From: Trichomonas vaginalis G3
Taxonomy: Eukaryota; Parabasalia; Trichomonadida; Trichomonadidae
NCBI RefSeq assembly: GCF_026262505.1
Contig: NC_067206.1
Location: 8,150,879-8,214,878 of the forward strand
Length of the DNA stretch: 64,000 bases
Direction of reading: 5' to 3'
Shown here piece after piece: positions 1 through 11,168 of the stretch. The translations under genes were made by a program, and so were the position numbers. How positions within the stretch are numbered: position 1 is the first letter of the stretch; the number at the start of each line of letters is the position of its first letter. The notes under the pieces were generated by a model that saw only the letters and a program-made list of their open reading frames with translations, searched no databases and was not told where the DNA came from.

Positions 1-1065
1 AAGTGAAAGGAACTCCCATCATTAAAGGTTCACGAACAATGCAAATAACTGGCTTATATAAAGGACGGGCAATTATTATAAAAGACTCTTACAGTGTTAT
101 AAATAAGAAGCTTAAACTATTTCCTGCTATGTTTAACTTACAAACAGGACCGAAAGAAGTATTTCCATACAACTACTACAGCAGTACTTTGTTAGCAAAT
201 GACAACAGAACTGGTGTCATTTCTGAAGCATGTAAGTTTATCCAGGATGCAGATACATTCATGAAGAACATAGATTCCATCAAAGGTTGCAGAATAGATG
301 AGAACCACTTCGACTTAGAAAAGTATAGCACATTTTATTGCAAACAAGATGTAAGAATTTTAAGAGAAGGTTTTGTTAAGTTCCGCAATGACATATTGAA
401 AGAATTTGATTTAAACGTTTATGACTACGTTAGTATTTGTTCAATTGCTAACAAATTATTTGAGAACAGAGTGTACTTCCCGAATGGAAATCTTTATGAC
501 CTCTCAAATAAACCAAGAGAATTTATTTCACGCTGTATTCAAGGTGGAAGATGTATGTTGTCAGATAACATTAAACAAAAGAGTAAAGAGAAACTCATTG
601 CTGATTTCGACGCTGTTTCATTATATCCATCAGCTATAGCAAGACTTTATACTTTAGAAGGAATTCCAAAGGTTATGAAGAAAGAAATGTTAAGCAAAGA
701 GTATCTCATGAGACATTTATTCGATGACGACCAAAAGGAACCCATTGGTGAAAAGTTTATGTCCGGCTTCTTTGTTCTCATTAAGATAAAAGAGATTGGT
801 ATACACAGACACTTTCCTTTAATAGTTTGTGACCCTGAACTAAATCCAGAACTTAACGTTCCCAGAAGTTCAAACACTTGCTGTTTAATGTATGTTGACC
901 ATATAACATTACAAGACCTCATAAAATATCAAGGTGTCAAATGTGAAGTGTTGCAAGGATACTATTACGATGGAAACAGAGATATAAGAATAAGAGATGA
1001 AGTAAAGAAGTTGTTTGAGTTAAGGTTAAAGTATAAGAAAGAAGGAAATCCTTTGCAAGAAAATA

Positions 1066-2368
1066 TAGGGTGTCCAAAGGTGTGTTTAGCACAAACCTGA
1101 ATACTGCGAATAGAAATAAACAAGTTACATATATATAAAGTTTATTTAAATATAATCACCATTGGATTCAATCACGCGTTCGCAGCGATCGATCCAGGCT
1201 TGAAAGACACGCTTTAAATCATCATGAGAAAAATTGCTCAAATTGCTCTCTTACAAAATTTTCAAGATCATCTGGACTCGCGAATTCGCGTCCTTCAGCT
1301 CTCTTTTTTAGCGTGCCGAATAAATAAAAGTCAGAGGGTGCAATATCAGGTGAATAAATTGGGTTTGGAACAACTTTGACATTGTTTTCCAACAAGTAAT
1401 TCATTACCTTATGACTTTTGTGAACTCTTGAATTATCAAAATGAATTGCAAACTTTTGTTTTTGTTGTTTGGATTTCTCAAACTCATCAGAATTGATAAT
1501 TTGAGTAAGAACATTGTCAATTAGATACTGAGCATTCATCGTATTAGGTTTTTGAAGAATATCAATTGCGATGATGCCATTCACGCCCAAAAAACCGACA
1601 ACATCATCATTGGTGTGTCAATTTTTTTCTTCGGGAATGTTTGCGGATTTTCATCCTTCGGGATCCACATGATTTTGGCTTCTGTTGCATATTGAAACCA
1701 AGACTCGTCCCCTGTTACTAAAAAGCGAAACTTCTTGGATTGATACGCACCCAATATAGAGAGGAGCTCTTTCGAAGATTGGACTCTAGATTTTTTTTGA
1801 ACTGAATTAAGGTTGTGCGGAACCCAACGTGTATACGCTAGTTTGTAGTTCAAATAATTGTGCAGATAATAACTGACTGTTGTACGTGGTATCTGTGTCA
1901 TCTCCTCTATCCTTCTGAGTGATGCTCTTGGGTCTTCATCTAGCGCTTGAAGAATTGCTTTGATTTTTCTTTGATCCGGCGATTTTTTGTCAATTTTATG
2001 ATGGGCGCCTTTTTGTTCATGAAGTGATACATCCTAACATGATACGTTACAGTGGAATAGCTAGGAGCATCCATACCGAAGCATTTTACCAATGTCTCGT
2101 AGATTTTTTTACAGTCTTTGCATTTTTTTGCAAGAGCGAGGATGTTTTCTTTATGATTCATTAAAAAAATGAAAAAAATCCCGCCAAAATTTCCCGCGAA
2201 ACCGCCTCTTGTCTCAAAATTCATTTTATATCCCGGCATGGCGCCAAAATACAACATACTCATCATATACATATATTCATATTTTTTATTATATATTTAT
2301 AATCAGCATATATCTCCTTTAATAGTCTCATATAGAGCGCTGTGCTAAACGCACCTTTGGACACCCTA
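1066..2368 (-). mobile_element. mariner-family DNA transposon (in unit A)
   Basis: It is a 1303-base element with imperfect terminal inverted repeats, TAGGGTGTCCAAAGGTG at the left and the matching CACCTTTGGACACCCTA at the right. It is flanked by TA on both sides (1064-1065 and 2369-2370), the normal mariner target duplication. The transposase lies on the minus strand. Comparison with the empty site in units C-G confirms the boundaries. Size and motifs recall the Tvmar1 group of Trichomonas, which is a recollection, not a database result. Confidence 0.93.
1222..2161 (-). pseudogene. mariner transposase, frameshifted
   Basis: From the ATG at 2159-2161 the reading moves through three frames, so it is a dead copy of a roughly 310-residue protein. 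Seen in order: a helix-turn-helix N-terminus (MNHKENILALAKKCKD), the linker motif WVPHNL, the first catalytic Asp in VTGDESW, the second in FDNSRVH and the third in YSPDIAPSDFYLF. The spacing fits the DD34D mariner class. The second box reads NSRVH where many mariners have NARPH. A nonautonomous copy that would depend on transposase from elsewhere. Confidence 0.92.
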
Positions 2369-3216
2369 TATAAAGCTCATTCTGAACAGTATTTATGGCA
2401 AAACTATTCTATCTCCTATTGAGTCAAAAATAACCATAGTAAATGACAAAGATGCTATAAGATATGCTATCAGAAACTACAACCATATAGTGAAGTTCGA
2501 AGGTTTGGATGGCTCAGATAAAACTATTTTCAAGCTAACGAAAAGCATTTGCAGACACTTTAACTTCTGTCCACTTGGTGTTAACATTCTGTCTATGTCG
2601 AAGAGAATAATGAACGAAGTATTCTGTACTGCAGAAGATATGGGACTTCAAATATTTTACCAGGACTGTGATAGCATGCATATTTTCAATGAAGACATAC
2701 CAAAGCTTGCAGCAGAGTTTAAGAAGAGATACGGTAGAGAACTTATTGGTAAAACATTAGGTCAGTTCCATTCTGACTTCGCAGAAATAACACCTGGAAA
2801 ACAAAGTTTAGCATACAAGTCAATATTTTGTGGAAAGAAGACTTACATAGACTTACTCACTAACGATTTAAATGAAGTTGCATTCCATGCACGTTGCAAA
2901 GGTGTCAAACAAGACGTCCTTGCTTTAACAGCAAATGAAATGTTTCCTGAAGCTATACAATGCTATTACAATGAAGATAAGAACATTCACATACCTGTTG
3001 GAACATATGACAAAGACTCTGAGTTCAGTTTAATGAAACTTTACAAAGCACTTTATGACGGTCAAGAGATTGGATTTGACTTATGTAAGTCTTCTAGTCC
3101 TTGCTTTGCTGAAAAGTTTAACTTCTCAATAACGACTAAAACAAGCTTTATTCGTAAGTTGAAGTTCTGAGGTCATTTATTTTTGTCAGCAGTGAGACCA
3201 TTCATGATAAAAATAA

Positions 3217-3241
3217 GCCGCTAGCGGCAAGGGCGAAGCCC
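3217..3241. repeat. GC-rich mini-palindromes between pPolB and HNH (unit A)
   Basis: GCCGCTAGCGGC, a perfect 12-base palindrome, is followed by the mini-hairpin GGGCGAAGCCC. This is a GC island in AT-rich DNA. It is absent from units C-G at this place, but the second motif recurs inside the 145-aa gene. Confidence 0.8.
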
Positions 3242-3264
3242 ATGAGGTCATATATTTTTGTCAT

Positions 3265-3831
3265 TTATGTATAACCATTGTCTCTCTTAAACTTTGCAAT
3301 AGACAGCTTTGTTCTTCTTCCTTCTACATCTGTAATGTTTATATAATCTTTGCTATACTGTCTTAAGACATTCATTCGTCTGTATTGAGTTCCCATGAAA
3401 TAGTAAAAGACATCTTCACTTGGGACATAGTAGTAATTTTCTAGAGTAAATTTAGAGTATTGTATAATTTCAACAGCATCTTCAGGAAGAGTGTCTACAA
3501 TGTCAAACCAATAGCCATTCGAACCAGAAATATTTCTCATGTTTTGTCTTCTCGACACCCACCTTAAGTTTGAGATATGAAAGTCTCCTCTGTCTCTGTT
3601 TATATGGTCTACTTCTCGAAGTCCTTCAGGATTCGGTATAAATTGATTTGCAACAATTTTATGTTTAAAGAGTTTATGTTTGTTTAAATAAACACAAATA
3701 TAACCATCACCGTTGTCAAACTCACTTACAACTCTTTTGTTACTTATGCGCCTAATTGGATATGGGTACTCTGAAAAGATTTCATAGTCATTGTCATGTT
3801 CGAGTGTTTGCCAATGTCCTTCACCTTCCAT
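3265..3831 (-). CDS. HNH endonuclease, type 1 allele (unit A)
   Basis: The product is 188 residues from the ATG at 3829-3831. A GTG three codons upstream is less likely, because the TTTTTAT box fits the ATG. NUMOD4-like start (GHWQTLEHDNDYEIF), HNH core with VDHINRDRGD and NLRWVSRRQN, then the C-terminal domain also found in the 108-aa protein. Recognisably homologous to the type 2 protein of units C-G but strongly diverged, while the neighbouring genes are nearly identical. Probably a homing-type nuclease that cuts element DNA. Confidence 0.85.
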   Translation of the reverse strand: MEGEGHWQTLEHDNDYEIFSEYPYPIRRISNKRVVSEFDNGDGYICVYLNKHKLFKHKIVANQFIPNPEGLREVDHINRDRGDFHISNLRWVSRRQNMRNISGSNGYWFDIVDTLPEDAVEIIQYSKFTLENYYYVPSEDVFYYFMGTQYRRMNVLRQYSKDYINITDVEGRRTKLSIAKFKRDNGYT

Positions 3832-3881
3832 GCCTTTCACTCAAATAAAAATTTTCAGAAAAAATAAAACTAGCGTAGATT

Positions 3882-4739
3882 TTATAAAACTGCGATGGTA
3901 GAGTTTAAGAGTTGTGCTTCAATGTAGAGACAGTCCTTCCCATCTGGAGGTAAGAACACTGGGCAGTTATGGTCATGAGTGGAGAACATGTCTATCCAAA
4001 ACTCACGATTGAAGCCAGTTAATTTATAGTATTTAGGATTTGACAGTGGTGAAGTTCTTGTATGACCAATGAACTCATTTTCAACTCCCTTACTTAAGTT
4101 TGAATATAATATAGCTTGCTTTCTATCCCAAATGCCGGGTGTTACAATCTTTGAAAATTCATTTTTCCTCGGAAGCATTGCATCATAATTGAAAACATTC
4201 TTGAAATCATCATTTGGTTCAGAGATTTGAAACCTTATACGTAATGGATTTTCTTTCTTTTTAGCTACTTCATTGAATGGTGAATATATAACAAACTGAC
4301 AGTCATGAGTTCCATCTTCATTTTCATTAAATTCATAATGAAAGTCTATAAGTTGTGGCTGACTACCTTCTTCTTTCAGTTGTGCAAGAAACTCACGTAA
4401 AGGCTGTAAAGTTTGTACTTCAATGTTAAACTTTTTCTCGGACATTTCATTAAATGAAATCATACATTGTTGCAATGTTGTATCGTCTTTAAAGTATTTG
4501 TATATGTGAATGTTTTGGGCGCTTAAAGACTGTTCGTCATTTTCTATCTCGACTTGAAGTATAAAGTCAACCTTTCTGAAAGCACGTGTTATATACATAG
4601 ATGTTATGCCAATGTACTTCTCTTCATTTATGTTCACAATCCAGTCTGTTGGAAACTTAAACGTTACTCTGTTCCCCTTTATTTTGACGTCAGGGTTTTC
4701 ACTACTGAACGCAACAGATAAAGGTATTTGTCTATACAT
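3882..4739 (-). CDS. Minor capsid (penton-like) candidate, unit A
   Basis: Open at 285 residues. The C-terminal third, nearest the HNH gene, is the A/B allele with about a dozen substitutions against units C-G. The N-terminal two thirds are nearly identical to them. Confidence 0.7.
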   Translation of the reverse strand: MYRQIPLSVAFSSENPDVKIKGNRVTFKFPTDWIVNINEEKYIGITSMYITRAFRKVDFILQVEIENDEQSLSAQNIHIYKYFKDDTTLQQCMISFNEMSEKKFNIEVQTLQPLREFLAQLKEEGSQPQLIDFHYEFNENEDGTHDCQFVIYSPFNEVAKKKENPLRIRFQISEPNDDFKNVFNYDAMLPRKNEFSKIVTPGIWDRKQAILYSNLSKGVENEFIGHTRTSPLSNPKYYKLTGFNREFWIDMFSTHDHNCPVFLPPDGKDCLYIEAQLLNSTIAVL

Positions 4740-4763
4740 TTAATTCGGATAAAAATAAACCAT

Positions 4764-5023
4764 TTACTCTTTCTTTGCTTCAGCTTCTTTAGCTTTTGCT
4801 TCAGCTTCTTCTCTAGCTTTTTCGCCAGTAGTCTTGGGTTCTTTTGTCTTCCAGCAGCTAATGCAGCAAGTTGTTTTTCACTAAGTTTTCTCTTTGGTCT
4901 CTCTGGCTTTTGTTCTTGTTTTTGTTCCTTCAGTTCGGATAAAATTTGCTCACGAATTTCTTTCTTCAATGCTTCAACATCTATGACCCCTTGGGTCTTG
5001 TCCGTAGGGCTTGTCTGAGTCAT
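4764..5023 (-). pseudogene. 86-aa basic protein gene, broken (unit A)
   Basis: It is homologous to the intact gene at 32416-32676 and has about one break. Confidence 0.75.
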
Positions 5024-5068
5024 TTGACTGCAGATAAAAAACAAAATTAAAACTTTAACCGATGTAAA

Positions 5069-5500
5069 ATGAGCTTGTCAAAATCAGAGCGAGAGTCTAT
5101 TATATTAAATGACGCAAGAGGAATACAACATCCTTTCTATTACGTAAGTCAGAGTAAAGATGGTAAAATATACGTAAGAAAAAGAAAGGTTCCATTAGCG
5201 AATGCAGAAAGCGACAACATTAAGGTGCATGGCAAGGGTGAAGCCACGAAGCCCATATAAAACCTTCTGTTCAAACTGAAAAGTCAATAGAACCAGAAGA
5301 AAAGAAGCCAGATGTACTTTCAATAACGAACCAAGAGCTTATTGCAAAGTTCGTGAATTTCATTGAAAAACAAACCGAGTCAAAGAACCCTGACCCCAGT
5401 GAAAGAAGTTGAGACAAAAGAGAATGTACAGTTCATTGAAAATGTCAAGAAACAACTTCCACCACGAATGCCAAGAAGAAGAGTGAGAATAATGAAGTAA
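5069..5500 (+). pseudogene. 145-aa protein gene, broken (unit A)
   Basis: The start is intact and shares the KDGKIYVRKRKVPL block. The gene has about two breaks. Confidence 0.8.
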
Positions 5501-5527
5501 ATAGATATTTTTATCTGAAGTAAATAC

Positions 5528-7104
5528 ATGCAGAACGAACAGTTAAACGAATTTACTCCAGCAGAGCATATTCATCAGATTCGCTCATATTTCGATATCA
5601 TAGACAATGCAGTTCAAATTGGTGACACTAATAGAAAATATTCTGACGCAAAGATTCCATCACAACCTGGAACTGCTAAAGATAACACATGGGTAACATT
5701 CAATCTCTCACCTCCTGGTGAAAATATGTTGGACCTTTACAATACATTCATTACGTATAAAATGGAAGGTCAATTTATTGTAGATAAAGAAATTGGTTCA
5801 GGTTCCAATAAAACAAACCCACCAGGATTTTGGATTGGTTTCGATGACGCTTTCTATGCAGTTGCTGGATATCAAATCCTTGCAAATGGTCGTATCGTAT
5901 ATTCTCAAGACAACGCAAGAGAAGAAGCATATATAACTTCAAACTCACAAACTACCGAACAAATAAAGAAAGTAGATGTTTTCTCAAAGACTCGACATGA
6001 AGATGTATGGAGTCATTCGGGAACATGCAGAACAGGACAAATTGTTAGTGGTCCAATTACAGCAGGAAAATCATTTGATTTTAAGCTTCGTTTAAGAATT
6101 CCTGTTAGAAGATTCCTTCCATTAGAAGCTATTCGATTTATTCCAGCTTTTGCAGGAAACATTCAGCTTAAAGTAAAGTTCAGTAGCGACGCCTTACAAT
6201 GCACATCTATATCTGTAAATGATATCATTGCTTTCAATCCAACTCTTAAAGTTGCATTTGCTTCAGATTCAAATCCACCGACAAATAAATTTGTTCCATG
6301 GAATGAACCATTCACTATGATAACGAAGGCAGTAGAAGCTAGTGGAACAGTTACTATTACAACTGTAACCCAGCAACTATTTCGAACAAAGATGGATTTT
6401 AATGAATGTTTCATTCATCCAAAGTCATTCTCTTTAGACCCTAACATTTATACAGAACTTGTAGAACATTATACAACACAGAGGCTTTATGTTTTCCTGT
6501 TAAAGTTATGGATTGGATTCCTATGGACGGTTCATTCTCAAAGAATACAGATAGTTCAAGTGCAACATTTACAGCAGCTTATACGCCTATTAATGTTAAA
6601 AGTATTTGGGCACTATTTAGAAAGAAAGACAACTATTATGTTAATTTTGAGAACCCTAAGTTTAAATATCTTCAGCTTTCCATGGGAGCTTATGGAAATA
6701 TGCCTGCAGAACCTGAAAAATCATATGGACCTGTATTTTATGAAATGGTTGCGAACGCTTGCAATACAAACAATGATATGATAGGATTTAATGAAGATGT
6801 TATGAGGTCATTGGTGGATGATGGTAGTGTGGAACATAAATGGGATAGCTATGACAACACACATTTCTTATGTGGTTTTCCAACAGAAGTGGACTTTTGC
6901 TTCCAGCAAGGTCAAACTTCAACAGCTCCAATAACATACAAATTGTCTGTTAAAGGACCTATTGAACTAGCAACTGAAAATGTACCAAAGCCACTTATTG
7001 GATTTATGAGGGATTGTTGCTTTGCCATTCAGGTGCGTGCTAATGGCATCCCAATAATAAGATTAGATGACTATAACTTAGCCGCGGACGACAGTGAGGA
7101 ATAA
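5528..7104 (+). pseudogene. Major capsid protein candidate, broken (unit A)
   Basis: It covers the whole 524-codon region with about one break. A few amino-acid differences set it apart from the near-identical copies in B-G, which marks unit A as a separate lineage. Confidence 0.8.
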
Positions 7105-7134
7105 AGGATGAACGTTTATTTTTAAAGCTTATAA

Positions 7135-7575
7135 ATGAGTTCTTCATCAAGCTCTCGTGAACCTTCACCATCTATGAAACAAACTTTACCAAACGATTAT
7201 GGAGCACCTATTGAATATTTCTTACGAGCTGCACAATGGCAAAGAGCAGTCTCACCAAGGTTAGGTGTTCCACCAGCTCCTGTCAAAAATAGCATTTGGT
7301 CAAGTCCTTATATAAGATATGGTCTCCCACTAGGTTTGATAGCTACAGCAGGAGCAGTTATGATGTTGAAAAGAAATAAAGCAAATGTTGTAAATAATAC
7401 TGAAGTAGCTGAAGTTAAACAAACTCCAACACCTTCACAAGCAAAACCTTCAATGACTCCTGAACCTATGGAAGTACAAACTCCTGTTCAAAAGTCAACT
7501 CCTAAACCGACTCCAACATTTAAACTAGAACCTACTCCTCAAATAAATCGTAAAACTCCTGCGTTTCCTTACTGA
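7135..7575 (+). CDS. 146-aa single-span membrane protein (unit A)
   Basis: Identical in sequence to the reference copy at 34792-35232. Confidence 0.85.
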   Translation: MSSSSSSREPSPSMKQTLPNDYGAPIEYFLRAAQWQRAVSPRLGVPPAPVKNSIWSSPYIRYGLPLGLIATAGAVMMLKRNKANVVNNTEVAEVKQTPTPSQAKPSMTPEPMEVQTPVQKSTPKPTPTFKLEPTPQINRKTPAFPY

Positions 7576-7623
7576 AAAAATAACGTTATTTTTATTTAAT
7601 ATTAAAATTTTTATTTGATTGAA

Positions 7624-7860
7624 ATGACGACTAAAGTCACTGAAGCAATGAAACAAAAGTTTTTGGTAGAATACATTAAATCAGGAACTATTCCAGAAGG
7701 TTTTTACATTCATACTATGAAGGATGGTAGAGTTCAGTTTAGAAAGATAAAGCAACCATTAGATAAAGAAGGAATTTTGAGAAAGATTAAACTTCATGAG
7801 GACAACATTGCTAAACTTAGGAAGAAGTTAGAAGAGTTGGAGAAAGGAAGAGAGTTATAA
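7624..7860 (+). CDS. 78-aa coiled-coil protein (unit A)
   Basis: It starts at the ATG at 7624, just after TTTTTATTTGATTGAA. Same protein as in units B-F. Confidence 0.8.
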   Translation: MTTKVTEAMKQKFLVEYIKSGTIPEGFYIHTMKDGRVQFRKIKQPLDKEGILRKIKLHEDNIAKLRKKLEELEKGREL

Positions 7861-7876
7861 AGCAATGAATTCAAGT

Positions 7877-7912
7877 GGGTGAAAAAAGAGGTGAGATCTC
7901 ACCACTTCACCT
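7877..7912. repeat. Nested palindrome in the 78/108-aa spacer (unit A)
   Basis: Outer arms GGGTGAA and TTCACCT enclose the 14-base palindrome GGTGAGATCTCACC. This unit has two GGTGA-type repeats, where C-F have three. Confidence 0.85.
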
Positions 7913-8000
7913 AAATTTATTTTTGTGCTATGTTTTCATACGTGTGAAGGTAGTGATATCATTTATTTTTAAGTTTATTTTTAAGTTTATTTTTATGTAA

Positions 8001-8327
8001 ATGACGAAAACTATTGAGATAACAAACTACAACCGTCATGAGTTCAAGAATTTGTTCTTCGTTCCTCGTGAAAATACATTCTATCAGATACGAGGGAGAA
8101 AGGGTAAAGTTAGTTTGAGCGTTTATGACAACAAACATAATGGGAGATATATAAAAGCAATAGATACAAACGGTAAGCGTGTTTCATTAGCTTTGTCAAA
8201 ACTTACTAACATTTATTTTGACAGTGACTTTGACTCTGACGATTGGAGCGACAGCAGCGATACTGAAGAATATGAACTATTGTGTGAAGCACAGCAATGG
8301 GAAGCGCTGCAATACTTTTGTAAATGA
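8001..8327 (+). CDS. 108-aa protein, HNH C-terminal-domain homologue (unit A)
   Basis: Identical in sequence to the reference copy at 35670-35996. Confidence 0.85.
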   Translation: MTKTIEITNYNRHEFKNLFFVPRENTFYQIRGRKGKVSLSVYDNKHNGRYIKAIDTNGKRVSLALSKLTNIYFDSDFDSDDWSDSSDTEEYELLCEAQQWEALQYFCK

Positions 8328-8544
8328 GAACATTAGTGGGAACGTTAGTGAGAACGTTTATTTTTTCATTAGTGAAGTCGTTAGTGAAAACATTAGTGAG
8401 GTGAAGTGGGTGGCGGTTTTGTAAATATTTAAGGTTAAGTTAGTGTTGTCGTTTGTGTTGTAAAATATACGTCAGCGGTTTTGTAAAGTGTCAAACCGTT
8501 ATCTTGGGTAAGGTGGAACGCAGTGCCGCCGTACCCAAGATAAC
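8328..8544. promoter_or_regulatory. Iteron array and 47-base hairpin (unit A/B junction)
   Basis: Six 12-base iterons (8328-8399) and the hairpin with arms GTTATCTTGGGTA and TACCCAAGATAAC (8498-8544). See the unit D entries. Confidence 0.8.
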
Positions 8545-11168
8545 CATACTAACTTAAAATTAGTTCGCAAAGCTAACGATGTCCTTCGTTCCATTGACGA
8601 CAAACCAAAAGAAGGTGAGAGATGGTTAAAGAAAGATGAAGAGAATAGGAAGAGAAATGTGAAGTCAGGCAATAGACTCATTGACTTTAATATCGAAGCT
8701 TTAGATGAACCAAACAGAGACTACTTACACAAACATTTCGGTAAGGTTTTCATGAGACTCTTAGAGAAAATTAAAATAAACTCACAACAGAGATGGATGG
8801 TATGTTATAAACTTGGTGGAAAGTATGAATGTTCTACGTTAAACCTCAATAATATTGGAACATTACTACATCAGCTCTTGAAGGAGAACTTTATATCAGA
8901 GATAGAAGCAAATGCTGCAGGTATTGTTGAAATGCACTATGACTTCTTCTTGACAAACATAAAGAATCTTACTGAAATAAAGATGTATGATTTAACAGAA
9001 TATGAAGGCTTAACGATGTCAGATGTTAAGAAAGGAAAGCCACAGAAGCGACCATATAGAGATGAAAGCACACTGACAAATGACCAGAAAGCCATTTTGG
9101 AAGCTCTTAAGCAAACAGGAAACCCAGCACTTATAGAAAGCTTTTGGAAAGATAATGGTGAAAAGAAGTTTTATAAGAAGAGAAGCGGTCAGTTCTGGAA
9201 GTATCTTTGCACATTACCTATAAATCTTGAACGCTACCAAATCTTCAATGAACTGAACAAAAGAACTGCAACACTTATGACAGAGGACAATTGTTTCGTT
9301 TATGCTTGCATTCAGGCTGGAGTAAATGAAGAAACTATTGACCACATGAGAGAAGTCATTCGTGTTAGAGACTTTCCTCAAAGTAAAGTACAAGAAATTT
9401 CTGACGCAACAGGTATAGCATTTAATGTTACCATTGGTTATTTCAATGACTCAAGACATAATGAAATAAAGAGATACATACCAAAAGAATGTAAAACTGT
9501 TCGAACTATTGACTTACTTCTTGTTGAAGACCACTACATGCTAAATGAAAGACTTCCAATGACAACATATTTCATTCGCAACTATATAGAAATCTTGAAG
9601 GAGTGTGGTGGAATGAACATTGAAAAACAGATGAAAATATATACAATGAGAGATGGTAAATACATTGTTCGCATGGATAGAACTACACCACTATGGGATG
9701 TTATGAAAACATTGTGGGAGTGCAATATTTCGAACCTATTTCTTATGGAGAACTTTTCACATATACTACTGACTTATATAAACAGAACCTTGCACCATTT
9801 AAAGACTTGTCATATGCTCCAAAGTATTGTGTACAACTGAAGGAGAAAGTAGAGTCAAAAGAAGTAAATAAAGCTAAATGTAAGTTCATTCCTGAGCACG
9901 TTTTCTTTGCTGACTTTGAGTGCAGTACCGATGGCTTTCATAAAGCTTTTAACATATGTTATGACAGTGAAGATGGTTCAGTGAGTGAAAGCATATGGGG
10001 TCAAAACTGTGCAACAGAATTTTTGGAGCGACTTCCTGACAAGAGTTTAATATATTTCCATAACCTCAGTTATGACATAAACTTCATCTTAAGACACATG
10101 ACAGAAGTGAAAGGAACTCCCATCATTAAAGGTTCACGAACAATGCAAATAACTGGCTTATATAAAGGACGGGCAATTATTATAAAAGACTCTTACAGTG
10201 TTATAAATAAGAAGCCTAAACTATTTCCTGCTATGTTTAACTTACAAACAGGACCGAAAGAAGTATTTCCATACAACTACTACAGCAGTACTTTGTTAGC
10301 AAATGACAACAGAACTGGTGTCATTTCTGAAGCATGTAAGTTTATCCGGGATGCAGATACATTCATGAAAAACATAGATTCCATCAAAGGTTGCAGAATA
10401 GATGAGAACCACTTCGACTTAGAAAAGTATAGTACATTTTATTGCAAACAAGATGTAAGAATTTTAAGAGAAGGTTTTGTTAAGTTCCGCAATGACATAT
10501 TGAAAGAATTTGATTTAAACGTTTATGACTACGTTAGTATTTGTTCAATTGCTAACAAATTATTTGAGAACAGAGTGTACTTCCCGAATGGAAATCTTTA
10601 TGACCTCTCAAATAAACCAAGAGAGTTTATTTCGAGATGCATTCAAGGTGGAAGATGTATGTTGTCAGATAACATTAAACAAAAGAGTAAAGAGAAACTC
10701 ATTGCTGATTTCGACGCTGTTTCATTATATCCATCAGCTATAGCAAGACTTTATACTTTAGAAGGTATTCCAAAGGTTATGAAGAAAGAAATGTTAAGCA
10801 AAGAGTATCTCATGAACATTTATTTGATGACGACCAAAAGGAACCCATTGGTGAAAAGTTTATGTCTGGCTTCTTTGTTCTCATTAAGATAAAAGAGATT
10901 GGCATACATAGACACTTTCCTTTAATAGTTTGTGACCCTGAACTAAATCTAGAACTTAACGTTCCCAGAAGTTCAAATACTTGCTGTTTAATGTATGTTG
11001 ACCATATAACATTACAAGACCTCATAAAATATCAAGGTGTCAAATGTGAAGTGTTGCAAGGATACTATTACGATGGAAACAGAGATATAAGAATAAGAGA
11101 TGAAGTAAAGAAGTTGTTTGAGTTAAGGTTAAAGTATAAGAAAGAAGGAAATCCTTTGCAAGAAAATA

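Larger units (their letters stand above)
1..3170 (+). pseudogene. Unit A protein-primed DNA polymerase, 3' part, split by mariner
   Basis: Exonuclease motif III and the polymerase motif A region lie before the mariner, and motif B and C regions lie after it. The 3' end is the A/B allele, which differs from units C-G over the last 30 residues next to the HNH gene. The 5' half is outside the window. Confidence 0.9.
1..8497 (+). mobile_element. Unit A, partial at its 5' end
   Basis: This copy begins inside the polymerase and contains a mariner copy. It carries the type 1 HNH gene and is the most divergent unit along most of its length. It is broken: apart from the mariner there are roughly four breaks spread over three genes, while HNH, the minor capsid candidate and the 146-, 78- and 108-aa genes are open. 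Confidence 0.9.

Noticed and set aside
4728-5018. Hydrophobic Phe/Ser/Cys-rich open frame on the plus strand opposite the 86-aa gene
   Set aside because: It is the antisense shadow of a Lys/Glu/Ala-rich gene. Such genes always give Phe/Leu/Ser-rich complements, and it has no promoter box.
8324-8404. 26-codon open frame starting at the 108-aa stop, with a four-residue LV-type repeat that looks like an amphipathic peptide
   Set aside because: Twelve-base iterons read in any frame give four-residue repeats. No box precedes it, so DNA-level function is the simpler explanation.
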